Assembly: GCA_023105745.1 (NCBI GenBank)
Contig: JALGQZ010000009.1
Location: 31,722,107-31,786,106 of the forward strand
DNA from: Austropuccinia psidii
Taxonomy: Eukaryota; Basidiomycota; Pucciniomycetes; Pucciniales; Sphaerophragmiaceae
DNA length: 64,000 nucleotides
Direction: 5' to 3'
This document shows, piece after piece, positions 46,557 to 57,582 of the stretch. Each line of letters begins with the position of its first letter. Positions within the stretch are counted from its first letter, which is position 1. Made by a program: the position numbers and the translations under genes. The notes beneath the pieces are model-generated. The model was not told the DNA's origin. It was given only the letters and a program-made list of their open reading frames with translations, and searched no databases.

Positions 46557-47528
46557 ATGCTTTTCCTTCGTTTTGCTCATTCATCTTCGTCCTTTTCAGC
46601 CTGGGAATCACTTCGTCGTCAGAGTTAGTTCAATTTTCATTCTTAGGTTAAATTCTCATTGGATCAACTAAAGCCAACATTCCCTTTTCGCTTGCTCAGT
46701 TAGGAGTTTAGAAAACACCTTGGAATCTCAAATTACTACCTATGCCAAACTCTGTACTTCGGTTTCGACTACCTATAGCTCAAATGGTAAACTGAACGAA
46801 ACCATCGTTGGTCAGTCCAGAGAGGTGGAAGGTCAAATTGAAGAAGACTTGAAACAGGTCAATTGATCATTATCTTTCTAAAATGCCAAAATCTCAACAA
46901 GAGATAATTGATAAGCAATTGTTTTTTGATCATCTTCAAATGCAAATAGCTATCTCTTCTTGTTGATCAAATCTTTAGGCTTCTGGAGACTACCTCGCCA
47001 GCGCCAATGACCTCAATGGTGCACGCCTGTAATCGGCACAAAGAAATACTCTGCGATTATGAGCGTGATTTTAAAAGAACTCAAACTTCATTGCGTGAAT
47101 GCGAACAGCGTGCTTCATTATTATCTTCAGTCAGATCAGAAATATCGTCATTTAAATCGTCTCAAATGGCTTCTGAAGAGGATCGACACTTCAACGATAG
47201 AACTCGTATCAGCTCAAGTCATAGACTTGCTGATGATATCCTTGGTCAAGCTTACGAAACTAGATATCAATTTTCAAATCAACGTCGCTCACTTTTAAGC
47301 AGTCATTCTCGAATTGGTGGCGTTGTTTGTAAGCTTTGATTTTCTAATAGAAAGTTTTATTTATGAAAAGGCAAACTAATTAAATTTTTCCTTTATACCA
47401 TAGCTTCTTTACCTGGCGTCAACTCTCTCATCAGCATGATCAATTCACGTAGAAGACGGGACTCTTTAATCCTGGCCGTGGTCGCCGCAATGTGTACTTT
47501 AATGCTATTGCTCGTAGCTTTCAGATAA
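46557..47528 (+). CDS. GOS1: Golgi Qb-SNARE GOS1 (GOSR1/GOS28 homologue)
   Basis: Four exons: 46557-46623, 46700-46857, 46989-47328 and 47404-47528. Introns of 76, 131 and 75 nt have GT-AG ends. The joined frame is 690 nt, 229 residues, close to the usual 220-250. Residues 12-75 give the N-terminal helix (A-W-E-S-L-R-R-Q, S-L-E-N-T-L-E). Residues 85-120 hold the family block H-K-E-I-L-C-D-Y-E-R-D-F. The SNARE helix is about 135-200 (S-S-H-R-L-A-D-D-I-L-G-Q-A-Y), with P-G-V-N-S-L-I-S at its end, R-R-R-R-D, and one C-terminal membrane anchor (about 208-228). It acts in fusion of vesicles within the Golgi and in ER-Golgi transport as a Qb-SNARE. The exon 2/3 join gives a linker 10-15 residues shorter than in relatives, so the acceptor at 46987-46988 or a missed micro-exon is the weak point. 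Single host gene in view. Confidence 0.9.
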
Positions 47529-48302
47529 AAATTACCTCAATGGACTTTTTCCATTTCAATATTGATTCAAATTTTCCCTTTAGAATTGATTATTTTTTCA
47601 TGAATATCTTTTCATCAATCGGCTTTCTTTTTGCTAACCGCAATTGATTATTTGTAACAAAAAACAGCGCATTGGTTTGAATACTTGGCTATTATGTTTG
47701 ATAATATCATTTTTACCATTTTTCGTTGCGCGATCAATTCATTGTATTTTTTTTTACTACAGCTGGCGAAACCATTAACAATTGCTCTCCTCTACTTTTA
47801 ATTTTGTGTTTTTTGGGGCTGTTTTTTTAGTAATGAAAACATCAATTCATTCCAAATGAACTTGACGTACCCAAGCTTAATTGAAGAGATTCTGGGATAT
47901 GTGCTATACAGTCTATTTTACTCATTATTCAGCCTTTGACATTGATTTTTTTTTTCAATTTTATGGTCTTCTATCATGTAGCGTTTGTCCCCCTGCGTCA
48001 AAGATGTTTTCTTCACGCTCCAGCAACATTAAAAAGACTAATTTCGAATTAATTGTTTTTTTAAAAAATAATAATATAAATAATAGCCCCCCTCGAAGTT
48101 GACAAATGACATGACAAAAACACCTTGATTTTTTACAACACAAATTCCACATCTAATTTTGGATGTTTTGTAAAGATCACACCTCAAAAGCTGTGGTGTT
48201 TTGAGTTCAATAAACTCATTTTTTTGCCCCCAAATTCTATATTTTCTAAGCGCTTGAATCCAAATTTGTTTCTTCTCAATTCATCATGCCCCCCAGCTCT
48301 CA
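47529..48302. other. 3' flank of GOS1
   Basis: T-rich sequence expected to hold the GOS1 3' UTR and terminator. A slightly more GC-rich patch at 47975-48030 is open on both strands for about 60-70 codons but shows no recognisable protein. The Harbinger relic begins at its right end. Confidence 0.5.
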
Positions 48303-49100
48303 ATGCAAACAGCTTTTTTATATTTACAGACAGCTGAATATAGTTATGTATTTGGATATGAGACTGATGAAGAGCTGGAGGAAGACATTTTCTTACTCAA
48401 TCATGCCAGTTTCATCAACCACCTTATATTTACCAAAGCAGTGATTTGGCAGGCTTACCATCTTGGAAGTTTTGGCAACTATCTCAAGCATCATATACAA
48501 GCTTTCAAGGCTTGCTCCAACTGATCAGTGTGGACAAAATCTTCCAGAACAATGGAAATTTAAAGCAACATTATATTTGTATGCAATTAGCTGTAGCACT
48601 TTACCAATTTGATAGCGACAGTTCAGGCTCTTCAGTTGGAAGGATTGGGGAGCTGTTTTTAATTGGTCAGGGGACTGTCATACTTTACACCAAAAGAATC
48701 ATTGCAGCATTATCAAAACACCAGTCATATTATCTTGCATGGCACAATCATGATGAATGCAGGGAGCTATCACAGGTAATGCAAGCAGAAGGATTTGCTA
48801 GTTGCATTGTGTTTATTTATGGAAGATTGATTCCATTCTTTTGGATTCCACATAATTATTTGGAAGTTTGTTTTGATAGAAATAAAAATTATGTACTTCA
48901 ACATGTTATGTAAACTTATATATACAAATGATCAACTGTATTTTTGGGATAGCTACTCCATGTGAATTGAGCTTTTTTGTGATGTGAATAAGTGTTTTTG
49001 GGCTTTAAATCAAGGGGATTTCAGAATATGAATATCTAAAAAACTCCTGAACAATATTTCTCCAAAAATCAGGACTTACTGGCTGATTCAGAATATTAAA
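48303..49100 (+). pseudogene. PIF/Harbinger DDE transposase relic
   Basis: Homology begins near 48320 and passes from one frame (to 48524) to another (48446-48913). The helical region contains M-Q-L-A-V-A-L and S-V-G-R-I-G-E-L-F-L-I-G-Q-G-T-V, typical of the rust Harbinger N-terminal region. The first catalytic Asp, expected in F-I-D-G, is Tyr (48818-48820, F-I-Y-G). After 48913 come several stops, but Q-Y-F-S-K and L-L-A-D-S-E-Y (second catalytic Asp at 49085-49087) are still readable. Translation of a working transposase is impossible. The nuclease would cut and paste the element with a 3-bp target. Confidence 0.8.
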
Positions 49101-50075
49101 GCTCAGATTCACCATGATCACAATGGCAACATCTGAAAGCAGGTGTTGCATTTGGAAAATAGCTCAGACCCAGCTTGATCTGAGCTTGGGCCTGTACTTT
49201 GAACTGAGCTTAACACGAAAACTTAAAAAATGTTTGGTGATATTCCAAAACATTCTAAGCCACTGGAATATTACATAAATTTTATGTTATTTCTTCTGTT
49301 TTATTTGTTGTATTTATATATAATTGAATTTATTTCTATTATATCTAAGATTTGGGATAGATTAAATATCAACTAAACTTGTTGTTCAAGATTAACTCAA
49401 AATTCATTTATTTTGAAGCTTCAAGTTTGGAACTATATTGTTTCTTCAAAAAACAAATTCTCTATTTCAAAATTTTTTATAAATGGTAACCTTAGTTTTA
49501 TACTAAGCAAGATTTCTTCTAATCTTTTGATCCTATATAATTGATAAAAGTCTTTTGAAACTGTGTGAGTCACAAAAAAACCTTGATAAGGAAGACTATT
49601 TTGAGTACATCTCTCACATGAAGTCAGATATTTTTCATTTTTCTTATATCTTTTATCAAAAGCTTCTTAATATTTAAAAATAGAAATAAAAAGTTTTTTT
49701 TTGAATCAAAGAACCCTTTGAAATCCATAAAGAAGGTATTAATTTTTCTACTTGTTAAATCATTTTGATTTTTTGAAATGTTTATAACTTTAACTCTTAG
49801 TTTATCATCATTATCTGAAGTTTTTATCTGTACCAGCCTTATTATTATTAGTTTCTCTCTTATCCTTTATTCTGGATTTATGATTTATGATTCATAAATT
49901 TTATTATTATTGTGACTAATTTAGCTCATCAAAGTCTTTTATTTTCTTTTGCATATTTTCTATCTCTTGGAATGATAGTAGAAGATTTGTACAGCATGAA
50001 TATGTAATGTCGTCAAAAAATTTCCACAAATTTACAGTAGAAGACTGTACAGCACTGCTTCTGTAGTTTTCCAAT
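49101..50075 (+). mobile_element. 3' part of the Harbinger relic (T2)
   Basis: Non-coding continuation of the transposase relic, matching the inverted segment 20046-21070 through several blocks and ending in the same ACAGTAGAAG-type terminal motif (50037 onward, followed by CTGTACAGCACTGCTTCTG). A third copy of this end lies at 59588-59630. The opposite terminus was not found to the left of 48300, so the element is truncated or too diverged there. Confidence 0.55.
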
Positions 50076-50599
50076 CAAAAAAAATCAAAACATAAAATGA
50101 AATAAGTAAAATTAAGTCCACCTCAATAAATTCAGTTTTAATTCATGAAAGAAAAATAAAAATGAAGAAAAAAAGCCCTCATAAAGAAAATGAGGAAAAA
50201 GAGAATCGATAAAGAAAATCATGGTTTTATGAAAAGATAATAATAATTTTGTTCAGCAGAAAACCAACATCTTCCCTGACTGTGTTGAAGACACCATAAA
50301 AAGATTTAATACTGAAAGAATTATTTTCAATTGATACATTAAAGGATAATGAATGAAATAAAGACAATATACAGCTCCTATTTTTACAGCTTTTGAGTAA
50401 ATCTTATGTAATTCTTTTTTTAAAATTGATTGAATTTTTGTGATTTATTTGAGTAAACTTGTTTCTCCAAATTATTCTCTTTGTTTACAAAACCTTTTTA
50501 ATTCTATTCCCTTGAAAAGGTTATCAGAAATATTTACCTCCATAATATCAAAACTTTTGGGAGAGATATTGAAGAGTGAAGCTTTATATGTTGCTTGTT
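50076..50599. other. AT-rich intergenic DNA
   Basis: No ORF, repeat end or RNA gene recognised between the Harbinger relic and repeat copy R2. Confidence 0.5.
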
Positions 50600-53193
50600 A
50601 TTGAAAATTTAGGCTTTTAATTTTTTACTTAGACTCAAGAGTTGAAGAGTGTCAGGCTGAGTTTATCATAAAGGTAATTAAAACCTTAACTATGACTGTG
50701 ACATGGATATAAAGTATCAAAAATGGTCTTTTTAAAGTATTCGGGGCTTTACTATGAAGCAATAGTGGTAGTGGGTGCTAGTGAAAGCCCTGGGTGAAGT
50801 AATTATAATTTGATCAAATAAAATAAATAATAAAATACCTAAGTTTAAAGTATACATGGTTATTTTCCAAGTGTATAAATAGCAGTAAAAAGTTGTACTA
50901 TGTAGGAATTTGAGTGCAGGAAGGGTATTCCTCTTTTGGGCAGAGAAAGGTCCCTTTTTATCCTGAAATGGGGTGGAAGGACTATTAATCCTTACCATGT
51001 AGAAGGAGTGAAGAATTTTCCACTCCAGAAGGTAAACTGTTGTTTTCTGAAGTCCTTTATAGCCTGTATTGGGTGCAGACATTGCCTTGAAACTGTAAGC
51101 TGGGGTCTCTTTTGTGACTTCCAGTTTATATAAAAGGAATTAATGAATTAATTAATAGTGGATTACTGTTAAGAAGAGATAACAGAGACATCACTGTAGC
51201 TGAATTATAGTATTATAGTGTTATGAGCTTCACTAATAATATCAAAGATAATTTAATATTTAAGTAATATTAAGCACTTTAATAAAGGTTTAGAGATCTT
51301 ATATTTTCTAAAGTAATAAATGATCTTAATTTAAACTGTAATATATATATATACATAATTGAGCTCTGAGGTATCATTCAAAGGTAAGAATGATTCTCTT
51401 TAATATTTCAAATGAAATAATTGAAATGATGTCATATAAAAATTTTATGACATCATCAAAAGAAAATGAAATAATGATTATATTTACAAAATTCAATGAT
51501 GTCATATAATGATCTTATTAAATCATCAATATTTAAAATAATGAAGTTTAACTTTCAGGTTAAGGTTTGAACCTAATAGTTTAATAAGATAAAAATTTAA
51601 GATTTAGGTGGTGTAGCAGGTAAGCCAGCACATGCTGGCAGGCTAACAGAAACCACATCTGGGAAGTTGTTCCCAATACAGGGTGAATACTTTCTTCTGG
51701 GGACCTCACAGCCCTCTTCTGATATGTATGACACATAGAATTCTTTACAGCTCCTGTATGGGGACCCCATACAAGCAAAAATATGAGTTATTGAAGGATA
51801 AAAAGTTTCCTTTTTAGAATTGACACCTCATATTCAGCAATATGGGATAGTATCCCACAGTATTGGTTTTTTGGAAATACTGTGGGATTTTTAACTTAAA
51901 ACTTCTATAGCTTTTTCAGTTTTAAAGATAGATGGGATCTACATAATGGTACCTGATGTTTTATGGGTAGAATTAAATATGGCAAAGTTATTCCACTTTC
52001 AAAGTCTATTGTGCAGATATGGATTTTTCTTAAATCCTGTATTGAGTTATTTTGCTTGATAACTTTTGATACAGGTGAGGTACAGGGTTGGAGAAGGTAC
52101 CAGTATAAATCTGTTATTTTTCTCTTTACAAAAGAACTAATTTTCAGTATCTCAGACTAAAGATGTAGAATTTAGATGGGAGGTGAATCTTTAATTCACC
52201 CTTATATGGTCTTTATTTTACCATAACTTCTGTAATCTTGGTTCCAGATCAATTTGGTTAGTACCATTATATAGCCCTGATTGGAAGAGTAATTTTGAAT
52301 ACCCATTTTGTGGGGCTAGTCACTTTTTCTAGATTTTGGATGGGAGGTGAAAATTAACATTTATGCTCAGTTGTTTCTTTGAGCTAGAATAAATTTGTTA
52401 TCATTTTTCCTATGGTTATGGTGTGCAACCCCTTTTATTGTGGGATTGGATCAGGAATTCCTGGAGAAGGAAATCACAGGTAAACAGTTTTGAATTTCTG
52501 AAATAATCCTGTAACCAAGGGTGCTAAGGTGTATGAGCTTCCACTCTGAACATCCTAAACAATCCCCCTAAAGAGCTCACAAATAAATTTTAAGACTGTG
52601 TATTTACAACTAGAGAAGAATTTTCAGCTGTCTTTATTAGACCTGATCAATAATCAGCTAAGTAGCTTATAAGTTGAAACAGTATAAAATATAATTTTTG
52701 AATAATAATATAAAATGATATAAGGATAAGAACTTAATATTATAAGAGATTGATTTAATATAATAGCACTAATATATAGTATAGGGGTAAGTTGAATTTG
52801 ATGTTATATCTGTTATAATACTCAATTGCTTTGGAGGGTGATTGTGAATATAGTATATCAATAAGACATTTAATAACCAAATGGTGGGTATTGTTCAATG
52901 AAATATGGCTATTTGTTAAATATATAACTGATATTACATAGTATAAGTGTATGGCTTTTAAATGATAATATATACTTGCCAGGTTTCTTTTCCAATATGA
53001 AGCTATAATATGTATATTTTTCTTGATAATACAAAGGGTATAGGAATAAGATTAATAGTATGAGTATCATCAATAGCAGTATAATCTTAAGACTTATGAA
53101 TTTGAACATAGGGTGAATTGATAATATAATGAAGACCTTCTGTTGAATACTGTTAATTAGAAATCACTATGAGTTAAACTATATGTCTATAAT
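50600..53193 (+). repeat. Old unclassified repeat R, copy R2, first part
   Basis: Continuous here where R1 is split: 50600-52430 matches 32905-34215 and 52445-53193 matches 39405-40168. It contains short ORFs that are not conserved in R1, so none is annotated. R2 shows the original continuity of the repeat and is interrupted only by LTR5. No terminal repeats were found, and the class is unknown. Confidence 0.72.
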
Positions 53194-55114
53194 TGTGAGC
53201 CTTGAGGTATGTGTTACATACCTAAATATTCCACAATTAATATTCTCATAAATTCTCAACTATGCATAACCCATAAGTCATGCATATATTGGAAATTTAC
53301 CATTTTTCATTTAAGAAAAGATGAATAACATTTTTGTGAGTACATAAATCCATGGATTTAAGGACAAATTTGGATTCTACACAAAATATTCACCTACAGT
53401 AGCTCCATAGGATTGATAAGCTCAAATTTACTCTATGAGGTGGTAATATGGGAAATACTTCAACACCACATCATCAATACCACATAAAAGAATTGTGAAA
53501 TTTTTCATTTTTCTCAATTTCATGCCACATTAATGGGAATATGGGAAATCCCATGTTACATGAACATAAAGAATAGTTTCATGTATATTTATGGCACCTA
53601 ATATCACTGTATTATTACATAACATTTTGATAAAACAATAGTGAATATCAGTCTTGAAGCCTGAATTACTATTTTTGACATGAAATAGCCAAGGGGGACA
53701 AAATATATCAAAGAGAGGCAGGTTAACCAACTCCTGAGGCCCCTGAAGAATGAATAAGTATGAAGCTCAGATCAATGGATGATAATGGCTCAAATAATAT
53801 ACTAAAATCTTTTAGGAGCTTGGCTACCAAGTGAAATTCCAGTTTAATCATAAGAAAATAGAAAATAAGCTGCTGTTTCTATGTGAAAAGGAGGTAATGA
53901 GAAACTCTGAAAACTTTAACCATGTAAATTATTAATTATTTTATATGGATAAAAAATAAAAGAGTAATTAAAACTATTTTTGGACTAGTATACATGCATT
54001 TACCTCATGGAAACCAGCTATTACTGTGCTATTTGCTTTTCTATGTAAAATTAAGGTAAAGACTTCAAAAATTCATTAAAAACAAAATTATTGATTAGGA
54101 TTTCTTGAGATTTCAAGAGAAATGGAGATAGGGATAATCCATATAAACACCAGAACTAATTATGACTTCATAATTAAGATCAAAGGCTTTACTTACAGTC
54201 CATTTTAGATAATTCCATGTGAAACACTGAATTGTCAAAAATTCACAGGTATAAAATATTTGGTGAAATTTACAATAACATTGAAAACTTTGATAAATTA
54301 TTTTTTTTGGAATAAAATAAGATTGAAAGTTGTTACTCCTGTAATTATCAACCATAAATGGATTGGTAGGCATGTAAAATGACTTAATTAAGTAATTATG
54401 ATAATCATACATGACAACAGGTGATGTAACCAATAATCCAATGAGGATTAATGGTTTCTCACTCATTTGTTTGTCAGTATTCTCCTTTGAAACCCTCTGT
54501 GAGATGTTTCTGACTTGAAAGAGATCTCCTCTTTCTGTTTTCTTCAAATCATATAATTAGTACCAACAAGTAAGTATTAACTAAATCTTTTCTTAAGTGT
54601 TTTAGATATTTTAAAATTAATCAGAAAGAGATGAAATCATGGAAATATACTATTTCCAATAGTTTTTAACAATTATATTGCTGAATTACTGCTATAAAAC
54701 AATTTTGTTGCTTTAACTCCACAAATAATCCATCAAATCACTCAACCAACATTTTCATGGTATTATTGGAGTATTAGTGAGTGCTTTTACTCAATTATTT
54801 AAGTTTTTTCTCTAGTAATATTGCTCTTGAAGAATTGTATTTATGATTATTCTTGCAAAAGATAACTATAAATTAAAATATTTTATATTGTCATAATACA
54901 GAGTTTTGTTATTAATACTTGTAATTGCTTCTAGTAGAAAATTACTGATTACTGTTATAATAACTATTAGTGTATATAAAGTAAAAGAAAAAAATTAAGA
55001 AATTAATCATTTCTTTGTGGTTATAATCAATTTATTTATTATATTTCATAAGACAAGTCATAGTACTCTTGATTAATATTAATATTATCAAGAGTTTCAT
55101 AGACACATCTTACA
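53194..55114 (+). repeat. Solo LTR of the A/B Ty3 family, plus strand (LTR5)
   Basis: Full-length, TGTGAGCC to TCTTACA, about 1.92 kb, with a perfect 5-bp duplication ATAAT (53189-53193 and 55115-55119). No internal sequence adjoins it. The conserved splice donor GTAAGTATT begins at 54570. R1 has the uninterrupted target (40164-40168). It is visibly more diverged than LTR1-3. Confidence 0.95.
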
Positions 55115-56300
55115 ATAATAGTTTAATAAAATACATAAATTATCCTACTATTAAGGGATTGATGAATTATTCTCCTTCTTGGTATATAATTAAGTGAATG
55201 GGTACAGGGGAGAAAATGAGGTGGAGGGAACCTCTATTTATATTTTTTGGGTTCTCCATTGAGGCACTCAAAAACAAGGAAATTCAAATTTTTTACTTCT
55301 TTTTGGCTGGCATAGCTTTTTTATAGTGGCGACTCTTAAATGATACTATTTCTTTGGTTGAATTCACCATTTCTATGTATTGTTATTTAATCTGAGATGT
55401 CTTTGCTAGTGAGGAACTGTGAAATGGTGTCATTTCTTGGCATTATTGAACCATATATTCAGTTGATTGCAACATTTTCAAGCATGATTATGTAATCTGA
55501 GATGTTTTTTCTATTGACAAATTTTAAAATGGTTTTATTTATTGAAGATCTTGCACCATTTCTGGTTGGGTGAGGTGGCTTTTTACAGTTATTGCACCAT
55601 AGGTCTGTGCACTGTTTGAACTGCAGTTTTAGAATGCTGTGTATTGTGGGGATTCTATTTGTCCTGTATGAGATTTGATTTTCATCAATTTTTTCCATTT
55701 ATCTTTTCTGGCTTATTAGGCGGCTGTGCTTGTATTTCCAGAGATATGCTGTGTAAGTTAAGTTTTTGATAGATTTTCCTTGCATAACCCAATTGATTTT
55801 TCTTTCTATCTTGGGACTGTTGATTAATATAGTTTTAATTTATTTCTTATTAAATTGGCCTCAATTTAATAACTGCATTGCTGAGTAATCCAAAATTTGA
55901 GAAAAAGTAGGGTAACTTGAGTGTTGCACTACCTCTTGCATTGGTAAGTTTGAAATTTTTGATACCTTTTCCTTTGCTTTTCCCTATTTTAATTTTATCC
56001 TTGTAATAAAATAGACAATTATTCTATGATTTTTCTCATGGGATTATACATACTGATTAATATAAATCCATTTTACTTCTGAGTTACTCTCTTTTAATTG
56101 ATTAATTATTAATTTCTGTTGGTTGAGTCTTCAATTGATAGCCTTATAAATGAAGTCTCACATGAAACTGGCCCAGTAAGGTATGGAATACCACATCTCC
56201 CTATCTATTCTATTCTTTACCCAGAATTCCAGTTTCAAAAGGAATATTCTGTGTTAATTAATAAAAAATTTCTTTATTTGAATCTTGATTTTGGTAAGTT
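55115..56300 (+). repeat. Old unclassified repeat R, copy R2, second part
   Basis: Matches R1 at 40169-41197 and, after the LTR4 empty site (GTTGC, 55923-55927), more weakly 43078-43300. Landmarks include GGCACTCAA, GTGTATTGTGG and TGTCCTGTAT. A short ORF at 56119-56307 is bounded by splice-like sites but has no counterpart that I could follow in R1. Confidence 0.68.
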
Positions 56301-56697
56301 CACTTGATATTTTCTTTTTGTAGCTTTTTATATTAATTTTGAATTTACATGGTTTCTTCTTTTGTGTTGTTTTCTCTGTTTTTTCCTTTTGATTAAATGT
56401 TATTGCCTATTATTCTTATTTATTAATTTTTTCTTGAAATTATGTAATTTTGTTCTTCCAATATGAATAAAATAAATAAATTTCATCCCTCCAAGACCCC
56501 AAAACTTAAAATTATAAGGAGTGATTATAAGAAATGAGCACAAGCCCTTATTTTTGTTTTGAATTTTGATTATTTCAATTATTTCAATATTTCAATATTT
56601 TATTTTGATTTCTGGCCTCATTTCTATTTTTATCTTCTTTTTTTAGTCCAAAGGGGATTTTCATATTGAAAATATAGCTTGTTGATGAATAATTATG
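56301..56697. other. AT-rich DNA, no gene seen
   Basis: T-rich sequence between R2 and the short tandem repeat. Nothing was recognised. Confidence 0.5.
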
Positions 56698-56935
56698 CAG
56701 TTTAAGGTCATACTCAGGACCACAGCTTGAGCTGTTTTGTGTGAAAAGAAAGTAAAAGATTTAGAGAGCTTAAGGTCTTTTCCGCGACCTATTCTTTAGG
56801 GAATTTTGTTCAAAAAGTAAAAAATAAAAGCTTTGGACAGTTTAAGATCTTATCTAGGGTCCATTATTGGGGTGATTTTTTTTGTAATATAGCAATGAAA
56901 TATTTTTACAGTTTGAGGTCTTGTCTAGGACCTAT
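56698..56935. repeat. Four degenerate 70-bp tandem units with palindromic core
   Basis: A core of the form CAGTTTAAGGTC-N-CT-N-AGGACC recurs at about 56698, 56768, 56838 and 56909, a 70-71 base spacing. In the last copy AGGTC...GACCT is an inverted pair. The sequence between cores is A/T-rich and poorly conserved. Confidence 0.7.
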
Positions 56936-57582
56936 GGTTTTTGATTTAGTTACTTTTGTGAGATTTCTTATTGAGCTTATCTTTCTTCTTTCTCTTTGTT
57001 TTCTGAAATGAACCTTAAATGGTGGGGCCATCCCCTCTCCACTTAATAATTGTACCATAATTGCAATCTTTTATAATAATAAATTTAATTTAATATAGCT
57101 ATACAAAGATTTACTCTCTTCTGTTTTATTTCCATTATTATTAGAATTAACTATACTAAATTAATAAGATGATAAGTCTAAGAATATTAGAGTATTTTAT
57201 TATTTTGAATCAGATTCAGTTATAGTAATAAATAAAATAGATATTCTTGATTAAAAAAATCAAAATTAATAATACACTTATTTTTTAGTTTTATTATTTA
57301 TTTTTGATAAAAAATGTAAATAATTTTTTTGAAATAATATAATTAATCTGTATTCAAAAGTATATGTATATATATTCATTCTGATTGGATTTTAATCTTT
57401 GTTTTTTGTTTTGAATTTTTTTCCTTTTGAAGTAGCTGGATGTGAGTAATTAAAAGTGAACCAGATGTACTTCTTATCTTGCCAAGGGTGATTTACTTTC
57501 TTCCAGCTGAATCAAGCCCTCATGCCTCTTCTATCCATATAGAATGTAATTTGATTTTATGATTTTTGTTTTGTTTTGTTTA
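56936..57582. other. AT-rich intergenic DNA
   Basis: No ORF or repeat boundary recognised before the inverted LTR pair. Confidence 0.5.

Noticed and set aside
47961..48152. Small ORFs on both strands 3' of GOS1
   Set aside because: No domain, no splice or start context, and they overlap each other. Treated as UTR or intergenic sequence.
50732..51082. Minus-strand ORF of 116 codons in repeat R2
   Set aside because: The homologous part of R1 (33050-33400) is not open in the same frame, and the peptide has no recognisable domain.
56119..56307. ORF with splice-like borders in R2
   Set aside because: No counterpart could be followed in R1 and there is no known domain, so it was mentioned in the repeat entry only.
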